Source: Conidiobolus incongruus B7586 (taxonomy: Eukaryota > Entomophthoromycota > Entomophthoromycetes > Entomophthorales > Conidiobolaceae). Taken from it: 13,989 nt of DNA. The translations under genes and the position numbers were made by a program. The stretch is taken from positions 1-13,989 of the forward strand of contig JNEM01015391.1 of NCBI GenBank assembly GCA_000697335.1, given 5' to 3'. The first letter of the stretch is position 1, and every line of letters begins with the position of its first letter. Of the stretch, positions 1 to 9,903 are shown piece after piece. The notes under the pieces were generated by a model. That model made no database searches. It worked only from the letters and a program-made list of their open reading frames with translations, and was not told the origin of the DNA.

Positions 1-2296
1 AATTAATAGTTTGTATAATAAAACATTATAATTAATAAATTTAAAATTCTTTTATATAATTTTTTATTTCAAATAAAACAAAATATTAAGTTAAGCTAAA
101 ATAATCCCCTTTATAAATTCTAATAAACAGATAATTTTTTAATAAATAATTGCTAATTATTATAATAAATAATAATTTTATATAGTATTCTTACTTAGCT
201 CTTAAAGATAAGCTAATTAATAATAAGTTTTATATTTTTTTTAAATAAAATAATTTTCAATTGATGTTCTCAATATAAATGAAAAATATCTATTATTTTG
301 CATAAGAACTACAAAATAAATAAAGTTAAACTTATAAAAAATTTTCTATATAAAAAAACTGGAAAAAACTATTATATCTATTATATCCACCTAATTATAA
401 CCTGTGAAATTATTATTATTATCAATAATTAAAAATATATTTGCAAGAAAAAAATTTATACAAATTAATTAAATTAATATATTATATATCAATTGATAGT
501 CTTTAATAAAAAAAGCTATTTTTAAGTATTAAAGGCTTGTTAGAAATATAGCAAAGTTATTAAAAATAAAAAAAATATTAAGTTTATATTGGGTAATAAA
601 TTTTATAAATTTTATATTAATATTTTTATTAATTTTAATTTTAAATTATATTATTACTTAATTTCAGTACTAATATTAATAATATTGGGAATTGATCTTT
701 TGGTTGATTTTATATGCTGGTTTTTATATATTTAACTAAATATGCTATTGAATTTATCATTTTGATTATTTAAACTATTTGATATATTAATTTGATTAAA
801 TATTATTAATTATATATAATATTTTAAAATTTTAAAAAAATAATAATATTTTCTTATATAAAATAAAAATGAAAATATTATATTTATATTATTTATTGAA
901 TATAAATCTTTTTTAATAAACTTACTAAAAACTATAAAGTTCACAAATTTGATAATTTGATATTATCTCCTTCTTTCCATAATATACTATAATAATTCAA
1001 ATTATTATATAATATATCTTTATTATATAAAATTCTGAATTTATCTGATTTGATTAATATCTAGTTTAAATATAGATTATTTCTCAATATAATAATTTAT
1101 TTTATAATGCTAATTTTTGAAAGATTTATAAATTATATTATAATGTAATAAAATTGGTTAAATTATATTTTGAATTCCTAGCTTTAATATACAAAATAAA
1201 TAGGTTAAGAATATATTATTAGGTTTGCAAATATAAAATAATAATACTATTACTAAGTATATAGTTGATGCATAGTTCTAATTGATTCATTCTATTCTAT
1301 ATTTCAATAATATATATAGCTAACTACTAAATATAGTAATGGATATAATTACTGATTATAAATCAATTGTTACTCCTTTTTAGCTTTAATGCAATATAAA
1401 TACCAATCTTATTATTCACTTAATAAAGAAAATCAGATTTAACCAAATCCTCATAAATTACTTTTCCAATCCTATAATCTCAAAACTAACAATATTAAAT
1501 AAAATCAGTATATAACCAAAAAATCATATAATGATACCTTTAAAAATAACACTTAACTAATTATTAAAAAAATAAAAATATTTATATATAATCAATCATT
1601 ACAACATTATTTCAGGATACTCATTATCATCAATAGATGCTTGATTGTAGCTACTTCATTGATAATATATATGTAAGTTTTACTGCAGTTTAATAAAAAT
1701 TTTTTACCATTTTACAAATAATTCAATTTAAAATTTTATCAAAAATCAAAATACAAAATATTAATTCATTAAAAGTATCAAACCTTTTAATTAAAAATAT
1801 ATAGAAATATTTACAAATTTGAATTGTTTGAATGTTATAATATGGCGTCGAATTATTAAATATTTAATTCCTAATATATATATATATATAAGTATAATTT
1901 CATTTTTTGAGTTTAAATTTAATTATATAAAAAAATATGACCCGATCCTAAGATAAAAAATACTTATGTTAAATCTAAAATTTGTTACAAAAGATATTTC
2001 ACTCTAATAATTTAAAAAATTAAGTGATTGAGCCTCCAATTTATTTCACAGTTCACCTTATTTGCTATAAGACCATTTTATAGATATATTTTTTAAATTA
2101 GAAAAGTAATGTGTTATAAAGTTAAACTATATAAAGAGTTTGGATCTTATCCAAAAATTAAAAATAACCAATATATTTAAAATTAGGTAGAATAACAATG
2201 AAATATAGTGATAAAAATAATGATGGGATATCAATAAAAATATATATAGGCGTTGAATGTAAAAAATTCAAAATATGAAAGACAATAAAAGATTTT
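1..2296. other. AT-rich non-coding stretch left of the tRNA
   Basis: I see no gene here. The stretch is dominated by A and T, most strongly in the first 900 bases or so, with frequent stops in all frames. It holds a short TA microsatellite near 1876-1891. One small segment near 1614-1670 sits between an acceptor-like TTTCAG and a donor-like GTAAGT, but it is too short to support as an exon. There are no tRNA-like cloverleafs other than the one at 2297-2368. Confidence 0.6.
2287..2290 (-). terminator. Pol III T-run terminator of the tRNA gene
   Basis: On the minus strand a run of four T begins seven bases past the 3' end of the tRNA-Pro gene. This is the usual minimal RNA polymerase III stop signal. 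Confidence 0.65.
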
Positions 2297-2368
2297 GGGA
2301 TCGACTGGGAATCGAACCCAGGACCTCTCCCACCCTAAGGGAGAATTATACCACTAAACCATCGAGCC
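2297..2368 (-). tRNA. tRNA-Pro, anticodon AGG
   Basis: This is a 72-base cloverleaf on the minus strand. It has a 7-base acceptor arm, a 3-bp D stem (GTT/AAT), a CTCCC/GGGAG anticodon stem with loop TTAGGGT, a 5-base variable region, a CTGGG/CCCAG T stem with loop TTCGATT, and discriminator C. Anticodon AGG lies at 2334-2336 and reads proline codons. The A box (TGGTTTAGTGG type) and B box (GGTTCGATTCC) are intact, which fits a nuclear Pol III gene. There is no intron and no encoded CCA. One flaw is visible: the third acceptor pair is C opposite T where eukaryotic tRNA-Pro normally has C-G. The gene is probably functional but could be a slightly decayed copy. Confidence 0.93.
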
Positions 2369-2712
2369 GTAAATAGATAGGATTTAATAAAAGATTATTC
2401 TTTATATTTATACATTTTTTATCATTAATTTAAATTCATTAAAATCGATTTTTATTTTGAAATTTAATTCATCTTTATTAATCTAATCTTTTTTAAATTG
2501 GATCTATTTTATCATTTTATATAGTAACTATGATAATTTAATTTTCGAAGATAATATGAACAATATTGTATCAATCAAAATCTGATAAATGAAACAATTA
2601 TGAGATTTTTATTTTGTATATTTCTATTTAGTAGGAAAAAAACCAATTTAATTCATAATATACCAGATTTTGGTCATATTATAATTAGAGTAATTTTTGG
2701 TATTTAAATTTT
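2369..2712. other. Intergenic spacer between tRNA-Pro and lipase
   Basis: This is AT-rich spacer. The tRNA and the lipase are divergently transcribed, so any promoter for the lipase must lie here. I could not pick out a convincing TATA box from the general AT background. Confidence 0.5.
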
Positions 2713-3702
2713 ATGAGATTAAATATGATTTTTTTAATAAAAATACTTCTATTTAATATAATTTATTTGATTTTGTTAGTAAATTGTCTATTTTATTATC
2801 CTATTAATTCACCAAATCTTAAATTCTTCACCACTTATTAATTACATTGAATTCAGTGTTAATTTAGCAATATTAAAGATATGGTTTCTAGGAATAACAA
2901 GTATTGAACGCAATACAGACACTGCTGGAAAATTGATAATATATCCAAATGCTGTTACTTGCAATTTCAAATTATTTGAAAAATGGTCATGCAAAGATTG
3001 CAAAAAATACATTTATTCGAAACTTAAACATTTTAAATATCACGAAGAGAAAGAATTTCAATACGTTATGATATCTGGGATGAATTGTTGTAGGATTATT
3101 TTGGGATTCAGGGGCAGTCGTAATATTGAAAATTTCGAAGTGAATGCTGAAGAAAATCAAGTAAATAAAATTTTGGATGGTAGGATGTACTTATGTAAAG
3201 TTCACCCCGGTTTTAAAAAGGCAGCTGATGCTTTTTATCCTGAAACGAAATCCGCTGTACTAATCCTTCGTAAACAACATCCAAATACGCCGGTCTATTT
3301 TCAGGCCATAGTTTGTGTGGAAGTATAGCTCTTTTAATAGCAATTATTCTTGAAAGTGATGGTATTATCAAATTGGAAAATATACATGGATACACCTATA
3401 GACAGCCAGGAACAGGTGATCAACGATTGGCTGATTATCTCAACACTCGAACTGGTGCAACATTCCTTCGCGTGGTTACTGATCAAGACATAATAACTAA
3501 CTTACTGTCAAGAGATTGGAATTATATACACAATCAATACATTGCACTATACAAAAGATTTCAAAGAATTCCATGCTCCATAGTTGAAGAAGGTCCCAAG
3601 TGTTATGATTTTAGAAGCGCCTTCCAGTTGGGTGAACGTTTAACATACTTTCAATTCTCTTTATTGGATAATTGCTCTTCACCTCTTTTCCGATGGTTTT
3701 GA
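2713..3702 (+). pseudogene. Secreted class 3 (fungal-type) lipase, probably inactivated
   Basis: The family is the extracellular triacylglycerol lipase (alpha/beta hydrolase), whose members cleave ester bonds of fats outside the cell. The ATG at 2713 opens a strongly hydrophobic signal peptide (start MRLNMIFLIKILLF). A probable 100-base intron (2779-2878) joins it to the mature part, which holds a C-x7-W-S-C-K-D-C segment near 2957-2998, the oxyanion-loop motif GFRGS (3104-3118), VHPGF (about 3209-3223), the nucleophile elbow GHSLCG with Ser at 3310-3312, YTYRQPGTGD (3391-3420) and the Asp of the DII motif at 3487-3489. Two things argue against activity. The reading frame shifts by one base within the TTTT run just before the elbow (about 3298-3304). 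In addition, the position matching the catalytic His of the family's DHLSYF motif is Arg (ERLTYF, codon CGT at 3637-3639). The elbow also has Cys for the usual Gly (GHSLGG). Total length, about 290-300 codons, is near normal. A sequencing error could explain the frame break but not the missing His. I am confident of the family and fairly confident the gene is broken. Confidence 0.85.
2779..2878 (+). other. Probable lipase intron, 100 bases
   Basis: A GTAAAT donor directly follows the hydrophobic signal-peptide codons, and a TTAAAG acceptor restores the downstream lipase frame in phase 0. Without it the signal-peptide frame hits a stop at 2839-2841 and the mature frame has no in-frame ATG. The acceptor is weak, so the exact 3' end is uncertain. 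Confidence 0.45.
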
Positions 3703-4379
3703 CACCGTTTAATATTGTTATGAGTGTTTTTGGTTAATTGATCATATGTTGATAAGTTTGTTTTTATTAAATATTGAATTAAGCAGAGTATAACAAATTT
3801 TTTAATTAATATTTTCAAGTAATTTGTATTCTCATTAAATATTACATTCAAAATTTCGATTTTTTAAATGATTTTGATTATATTCAATATATAATATAAT
3901 TGTATTGAAGTTTATTTAATATTACAATAAAAATATCTCTTTCCTTATTCCAAATAGTATTATGTGTATATATCAAAAAATATATTTAGTGAATGGCAAG
4001 ACTGATAATTTACAATTATTTAAAATTCTAGTTAACATTCAACAAATTTGAATTTTTATATAATATCTGATAATTTATAATAGATTCAATACTTAATACC
4101 GGGATTCCAAAATATGGTTGTTTTTATTTTATGAAGATTTGGTTAAATATTATTTAGAAAATATAGATATTATTTGTATACTTTGCTTGGATTAAATTGA
4201 TATAAATATTTAATGACTAAAAAGATTTAAATAATTGTATTGAAAATGAAAAGTATACATTTTATAGTATCAATGATTATTAAAATAGATTAATTTGAAT
4301 ATTTCTCAATATTAAATGATCATAAGAATGATTTATATTGTCCGATTATTTTTGAATATGGAAAACTAAACAGCATTTA
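3703..4379. other. AT-rich spacer after the lipase
   Basis: I see no gene. The stretch runs from the lipase stop to the GC-richer island at 4380. Short hydrophobic open frames on the minus strand here are explained by AT bias. Confidence 0.5.
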
Positions 4380-4838
4380 GTGATATGAGCGTAGATACCA
4401 TTGATGGGGAATAATTGTGTCCATCACTCAAGAAACTCCGGTTATCACACTGATACAAGAAGTCACATTGGAAGTGCCTCATTTCATGAACTGGTTAAAC
4501 TTATCATTTTCTGCCTGTAAGGCCTACACGTTCATGAACATTCACAATTGAAACTAATATAAGATTACTACAAGCAAACTAATAAACACATTCTTCTATC
4601 TTCATTTTCAAAATATCCAGTCTCTAAGTTTTTCTCGTAACACTTACAAAGGTATTGAGTCGTGACGAGTGTGAGATATTTACTTTATTCGAAGAACCCG
4701 ATTCGCAGTAAGCTATTTTCACCTAATTTGGTGAATCCCCTTAATTTCCCTTAACTTTGTGGTAATCTATCATTTACCGCTGGCGATTCCCTGTTTAAGC
4801 TCTAAAAGACTACTTCCTCCCACGTTTACGGTTGTCAC
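4380..4838. repeat. GC-richer repeat-like island, class uncertain
   Basis: This 459-base block is clearly richer in G and C than its flanks and has many stops in every frame, so it is unlikely to be a gene. It begins GTGATATGAGCGTAG and its other end, read on the opposite strand, begins GTGACAACCGTAAAC. These are imperfect inverted ends, and a TA dinucleotide lies on both sides (4378-4379 and 4839-4840). That would fit a non-autonomous Tc1/mariner-type DNA element with TA target duplication. The alternative is a solo LTR at 4381-4837 with TG...CA ends, but then no matching flanks are seen. The beginning-to-end match is weak after the first few bases, so class and limits are tentative. Confidence 0.35.
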
Positions 4839-5131
4839 TATGATACATTAATCTCTTTCCACTATTTTATTGGAATTATTTTATATGTTTCATCACAATA
4901 AAATTATCTATCATTATCATTTAAACATTTCTAAGTAGATTTTTAACTCAAAATAACTTGAACAAACCTAGGTCATTTTTTTGGTAATATGACAATATAA
5001 TTTTTTTTGTACATTGAATGTTATAATTTGTTTTTGTATTTTTTTTAAATACCGGAATTTCAATTAATTGGAATTTATTCCAATTGGGAAATTTAAATGA
5101 ATACCGGATGTGAATTCTAAATTGTATATAT

Positions 5132-5467
5132 TGTCACGGGCCGGAGGACCCGTTCGTCCTTAACGATTCAATTCATTCGAGTACCCCGTCACAGATCCAC
5201 CTGCAACGTGACCACAAAATACACCCGAGCAATGCAATCAATCGTTCCATCCGACGTAAGGTTCGTACGCTGGGAAGACACGTCAAGAAAACTAGTTTAT
5301 TATGCCGACTACAACCAAGTTATCACGTCGGTCCTCTTCCTAAGGTACAGCCCAATAATCCAGGTTAAACAATAAATTACTCGTTTTATATCACCAAACA
5401 GGTGCCGTCCCGGAAGACGACTATTTACTTAAAAGTTATTGGACACTTGACTTCTCAGCCAGTGTCA
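5132..5467. mobile_element. Solo-LTR-like element A
   Basis: A 336-base GC-rich island sits in AT-rich DNA. It begins TGTCACGGGCC and ends CAGTGTCA, the TG...CA pattern with short inverted ends (TGTCAC against TGACAC) expected of a retrotransposon LTR. The four bases ATAT occur on both sides (5128-5131 and 5468-5471) and could be the target duplication, though ATAT is common here. No coding frame, primer-binding site or partner LTR is seen nearby, so it would be a solo LTR. It keeps many CpG sites, which hints at a fairly young copy or one spared from CpG decay. A Ty3/Gypsy origin is only a guess from the end sequence. Confidence 0.5.
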
Positions 5468-6846
5468 ATATTCCTTGGTTGATTAATTGTAATAAAATAA
5501 ATATTTTGCGAAAAATAGATTATAAAATATTTAATATATGAATCTCTTTCTGACAATTAAAAGGAAAGTATAATATTAACTATATTCTCATACTATATAC
5601 CATACTCAAATTTATTTGAAATACTGATTTACAATATATTCTGTAGTGTAATAAAGCTATAGTGCATTGTTTGATAACAAATTGATAAAACATAAAGTAT
5701 GGATAGCATCCTATATTATGAATCGTTATATTTGATAAAAAACTTTCTGTCATTTTTACCATAATATGTGTTTCAATTTGAACATCTATATGAATTATCA
5801 TCCTAATCATATTTCTAATATTCAAAGTAAAAATTCATTCGAAAATTTATGGGCCATGATCAACGATAATGCTTTTTGACCTCATTAATTATCTTGTTTT
5901 ATGCTGAAATGAAGATATTTTTCAGGATTATCTATAAAATTAATTTCAAATTCTATTATAAAAATCAAAACACCAATATCAAAAATATTTTTAATTTAAT
6001 TTGCTAATTGCAACCTTGGGAAGAAAATATAATAAAATTATTATAAACTTCATACTATATCAGGTATAAAGAACAATTTCAATTCAAAATACATTTTTAG
6101 CAGATTACTGTCAATCCAATTTTTTACAAATTTTGTTCGAAAAATATTTAAACGGTTATTGAAAGCTTCCACATGAATTTTATTACTTGAATTGGAATTC
6201 TAATTACTTAATAAATTAATATAATTATTATCTGAAATATCATCCACTTTATACCAGGAAGAATAAAGTATTTTAATTCATTTTAGGATTCTGATGACAT
6301 CTTCGAATTCACAAATTTTACAATATATTCCAATTGAATATAGCCTTTAGTAATTTGACCAATAAATTAACGGTAGTTTGTTAAACAAGTGTAATCATAA
6401 AAACTACTATATATTTCGATTCATTTAACTTTTATATACTTGTATTTAAAATTCAAGTTAATATCAACGAAATATTTAATTAATTATAAATATTTAGACT
6501 CACTATTGATATGTATAATCGAATTTTAATTGGAATTCATTTAAAATATAATCGTTTCAGTTAATGTCCATATCCGCAAATTGTAAAACGGTCTTTTCAC
6601 AAGTTAAATTGATTCTCAAATATTTAGTCACAGTTGGTATTATATATTTTAATATATATACCTTACAGTAATTGTATTTTCATCCAAATTAAAACAATCC
6701 ATGCCAAAAATATAGCGTAGAGCTTAATGATTTATTTATGTAAAGCTATGTAGGATTTTGATTCAGGAAAATTACTACTATTATAAGCAATATTTTCGGC
6801 ATCTATATAATTGGATGAAATAATGCAATTTGGGCATATGGTGAGT
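5468..6846. other. AT-rich spacer, no supported gene
   Basis: I see no gene. The longest open frame (minus strand, about 5580-5825) is composed of AT-biased codons, has no recognisable motif, and begins at no convincing start. The stretch lacks GC-rich islands after element A. Confidence 0.5.
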
Positions 6847-6899
6847 ATACAGGAAAATCAAATTAATATTTCAAGATTTATAAAATTGATTTCCTGTAT
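6847..6899. repeat. Imperfect inverted repeat (hairpin) upstream of the kelch gene
   Basis: The left arm is 6847-6864 (ATACAGGAAAATCAAATT). The right arm at 6884-6899 reads, on the other strand, ATACAGGAAATCAATT. The arms match except for two single-base bulges and enclose about 19 bases. It lies roughly 280 bases upstream of the kelch ATG. It could form a cruciform or RNA hairpin, act as a two-site binding element, or be a small foldback relic. Confidence 0.6.
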
Positions 6900-7131
6900 G
6901 AAAGTAAGGGTTATAATTATGATAAAATTTAGTTTCAAGATTTTAATATATAAAAGTTATTCTATCTTAGAATATCATTGAAAATTATATTACAACAGTA
7001 TATTGAAATTATAAATAATAATATTTTTGTAATTGTTTAAAATGTTCACATTGAAACTTGTTTTCTCATAAAAAACAAATATCGCTCCAGTCCAAATAAT
7101 AAAGATCATATTTTTCCTGGCCACAGACAAG

Positions 7132-7139
7132 TATATAAA
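7132..7139 (+). promoter_or_regulatory. TATA box of the kelch gene
   Basis: TATATAAA lies about 40 bases upstream of the ATG at 7177, inside a local stretch that is less AT-rich (it includes CCTGGCCACAG) and so stands out. This spacing implies a very short 5' leader. Confidence 0.4.
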
Positions 7140-7176
7140 GGTATCATCCCTTTTAATTTAATAATTGCTCTTTAAA

Positions 7177-8745
7177 ATGAAAATAAATTTTAACATAAAT
7201 ATATTAATTATTTTAAATTATGGTGTGTCAGGAACTTCAATTAACCTTGTTCCAATTAAAAGTGCAACTATTCTAAATAATAATTTGATGATTTATAATC
7301 CAAAAATGCTATCAAGTAGCAGCGAATTGATTTATTATCCTTTAATTAATGGCAAAGTATCGTCGTTTGACATGCAAAGAAGTCATTATTCTTTTGAAGA
7401 TCCCGCAAGAGGAATGTTTGATTATCAGTTTTTGAATCCACCTGGATCTCTTAAATCTAGAAACAATACTTATATGATTGGGGCTATTCGATATAGGTAT
7501 TTAGATATTACATTCAATAGGAAATATAGATTTACTAAAATGGAAGTGTCTGATGGGAGGTTTCAACAATCAGAATATCCCAGTATGACAGAGCCATCTT
7601 TTGAGAATTTTCCCGATTTCGATTATAGCGTAGCTGTGGTAGATTCTCAGAAAAGAAATTCATCGATTGAAGACAGTTTTTATGTTTTCGGAGGTGCCAA
7701 ATATCTTCAACAGAAAAAAATAGCGGAAATAATTAAGAGCTTTTGCCGATTTAATTTCTCTTCTAACGAGTGGGAAGATTTATCTCGTTTGCTACCAAAA
7801 GATCTCAAGCCATTTGCTGGACATCAAATGCTTAATATTGATAACCGTAATTTGGTTTTTCTTGGAGGTTATAGGACATCCAATTATTCTTTATCGCCTC
7901 CTTTTTCTGCTATTATTCTTGAATTAATTAGTTTTAAAAAGATATTAATATTCGATATTGATAATCAAAGATTTGAGTATAAGGAAACTCAGTTTAGTCA
8001 AGACAATCCAGGTGTATTAGAATCAACGGGCCATTATTCCTTTTCTGCTGTGTATCGTAAAGATAAAATATATGTATATGGTGGTATTCATATGAATGAT
8101 GGACAAGTTGGTTTCCAACCTTATTTAGGCATTCTAGATATTAATACCTGGAATTGGAGATGGAAGAAGATTATGCTCGGAGTACCATCTGATAAGACCA
8201 TCTATGAAACACATGCCGATTCTATTTTGATTGGAAAATATATGATATTAAGCAAAATTTACAGATATTATGGTGACTTAACTGGATTTGTCGCTATTGA
8301 TTTAGATTTGGAGGAGATTGTCGAATACATAATATTTCCAGAATCGGCTTATTCTGAACCTAATCAATTTAAAGGTCGATACATGCTTGATTTGTTTTCA
8401 GAAAGGACCTCAGAGACTGCTATTGTCTTTTTGGGTATTCTAATATCTCTGGCTATTTTTATCTATCTCCTCAGATATTGTTGGAGGAGAAGGTCAAAAT
8501 TTATATCATTAAAAAGGCGTCATATACAAGACATTTGGTCAGATCCAAATCCCAATATTGAGAAAAAACATCTAAAGGATGTTGAAGTAATTAATAATCC
8601 ACAAAACAACTCATCGTATACATTGCAACATGTCCAAACTCATTTAATGATGAATTCTCCCATTTTTCAATATGATACTGATATCAAATTTGAAACTAAA
8701 ATCCATTTCAAGTCTAATATTGAGTCAAATCAATTAAAACAATAA
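7177..8745 (+). CDS. Kelch-repeat type I membrane protein
   Basis: This is a 522-residue protein whose architecture predicts a cell-surface or secretory-pathway receptor-like protein; its ligand is unknown. I chose the ATG at 7177 because it starts a signal peptide (hydrophobic residues 7-17, likely cut near Gly19). The ectodomain has kelch beta-propeller blades marked by the double-glycine strands FYVFGG (168-173), LVFLGG (226-231) and IYVYGG (298-303). Each blade has the later aromatic position (NEW, RFEY, NWRW). Weaker blades probably lie on either side. Likely N-glycosylation sites are N96, N161, N193 and N236. One membrane helix spans about 414-432 and is followed by a basic stop-transfer patch (RRRSK, 437-441) and a polar cytoplasmic tail of about 80 residues with no domain I recognise. 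The frame is intact and intronless, and it is followed by AATAAA near 8845. Such proteins are abundant in zygomycete-grade fungi. I see no catalytic residues of galactose oxidase. Confidence 0.9.
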   Translation: MKINFNINILIILNYGVSGTSINLVPIKSATILNNNLMIYNPKMLSSSSELIYYPLINGKVSSFDMQRSHYSFEDPARGMFDYQFLNPPGSLKSRNNTYMIGAIRYRYLDITFNRKYRFTKMEVSDGRFQQSEYPSMTEPSFENFPDFDYSVAVVDSQKRNSSIEDSFYVFGGAKYLQQKKIAEIIKSFCRFNFSSNEWEDLSRLLPKDLKPFAGHQMLNIDNRNLVFLGGYRTSNYSLSPPFSAIILELISFKKILIFDIDNQRFEYKETQFSQDNPGVLESTGHYSFSAVYRKDKIYVYGGIHMNDGQVGFQPYLGILDINTWNWRWKKIMLGVPSDKTIYETHADSILIGKYMILSKIYRYYGDLTGFVAIDLDLEEIVEYIIFPESAYSEPNQFKGRYMLDLFSERTSETAIVFLGILISLAIFIYLLRYCWRRRSKFISLKRRHIQDIWSDPNPNIEKKHLKDVEVINNPQNNSSYTLQHVQTHLMMNSPIFQYDTDIKFETKIHFKSNIESNQLKQ

Positions 8746-9903
8746 TTCAAGTGTTAAATTTTGTAGTGAGTATTTACTGTTTATATTTTTTATTTTAACA
8801 CCCAATATTGAATTATCTTTCAAATTCTATATCGTTATATTGCAATAAATATAAAAAATTACTGATTATAATATATACATAATTATATGTTATTTCCAAA
8901 TTTATAAATTTTGGAACATTTTATATTATTCTCTTAATACTTTGCTACTAATTATATTTATATTCTGATATTAATTATTCCAAAACTTGAAATGAGATTA
9001 TACAACTACAAATTCTTTTCCAAATTAACTGATATGTTTTTCCTAAACAGTTTATTTATTTGATATTATATATATATATACCAATGTTATTACATATATA
9101 ATTTTTTTATATTTATATCAAATAATTATTACAATGCTATATATATTTATATATTATCATATTGTGATAACTAAAACCTAATCAAATTGAGAACTCAAAT
9201 AACTTTACTTGGTTCAACATATCCCTAATCATATAGCAACTTTATAACCAAGTTAACTTCTGATAGTAGATTGATGTGTTATTTTTAGAATAAAATTTCA
9301 AATACTGCATTCAATAAATATTGTATCAAATTATTTCTAATCTTGAACCTGATAATATATATATCTAGTCGTATTTATTCAAAATCTGAATATGCTATTC
9401 TACTATGTTTAACACAACTAAATTTAATGAATTTATATGTAATCAATATATTCAAAATATATACTTGATTTTGTTAACATTGTAAATTGGCTAATCAATA
9501 CAATCTATACAACAACTTTCGATTTTACATATACCATCAATCATTTTACAAAAATTTACTAACATTATATTCAATAATCGATTTTTTATAATAATATATA
9601 TTTAAATATTTAATTGTTAGATATTTCATAGTAAATCTCTTTGGAATATAGATACTTTTCAAATATTAAACCTTCAGAAAATTTGAGTATTATATTTAAT
9701 CTAGTTTTTTCAAATTAATGTCGGTCTGTATTATATTAAGAAGCAATATATTTTTTAAAATCGGTTCACAGAAACCATATCACTATATATATTCGCAAAG
9801 TTATCAAAATTTTTGTCCTGATTTTACAATTGATGAAATCTCTGAAAATATATTTATACATAGTTGTTAAGATTATCTATTTGACAACGTATTTGACCAA
9901 GCC
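8746..9903. other. AT-rich spacer after the kelch gene
   Basis: I see no gene. It holds the probable kelch 3' UTR with an AATAAA near 8845, a TA microsatellite near 9067-9080, and a small inverted repeat with 8-base arms at 9207-9214 (ACTTGGTT) and 9246-9253 (AACCAAGT). Everything else is AT-rich background. Confidence 0.5.

Noticed and set aside
1-900. Mitochondrial insertion suggested by the extreme AT content
   Set aside because: No mitochondrial tRNA, rRNA or protein segment could be recognised, so base composition is the only hint.
1614-1670. 57-base hydrophobic segment between TTTCAG and GTAAGT, resembling a small exon
   Set aside because: It is isolated, has no partner exons or composition shift, and such splice-site matches occur by chance in AT-rich DNA.
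3270-3304. A 35-base GTAAAC...TTTTCAG intron that would also restore the lipase frame
   Set aside because: It would delete the conserved HPNTPVYF strand and the first Gly of the GHSLxG elbow, and it is shorter than plausible introns here. A one-base break fits the family better.
3213-3851. Minus-strand open frames across and just after the lipase
   Set aside because: The first (3213-3395) is a shadow of the lipase coding strand. The second (3651-3851) overlaps the lipase end and AT-rich spacer and has no motif.
5580-5825. 81-codon minus-strand open frame
   Set aside because: No convincing start, AT-biased residues (Ile, Met, Tyr, Asn), no motif and no composition change from the surrounding spacer.
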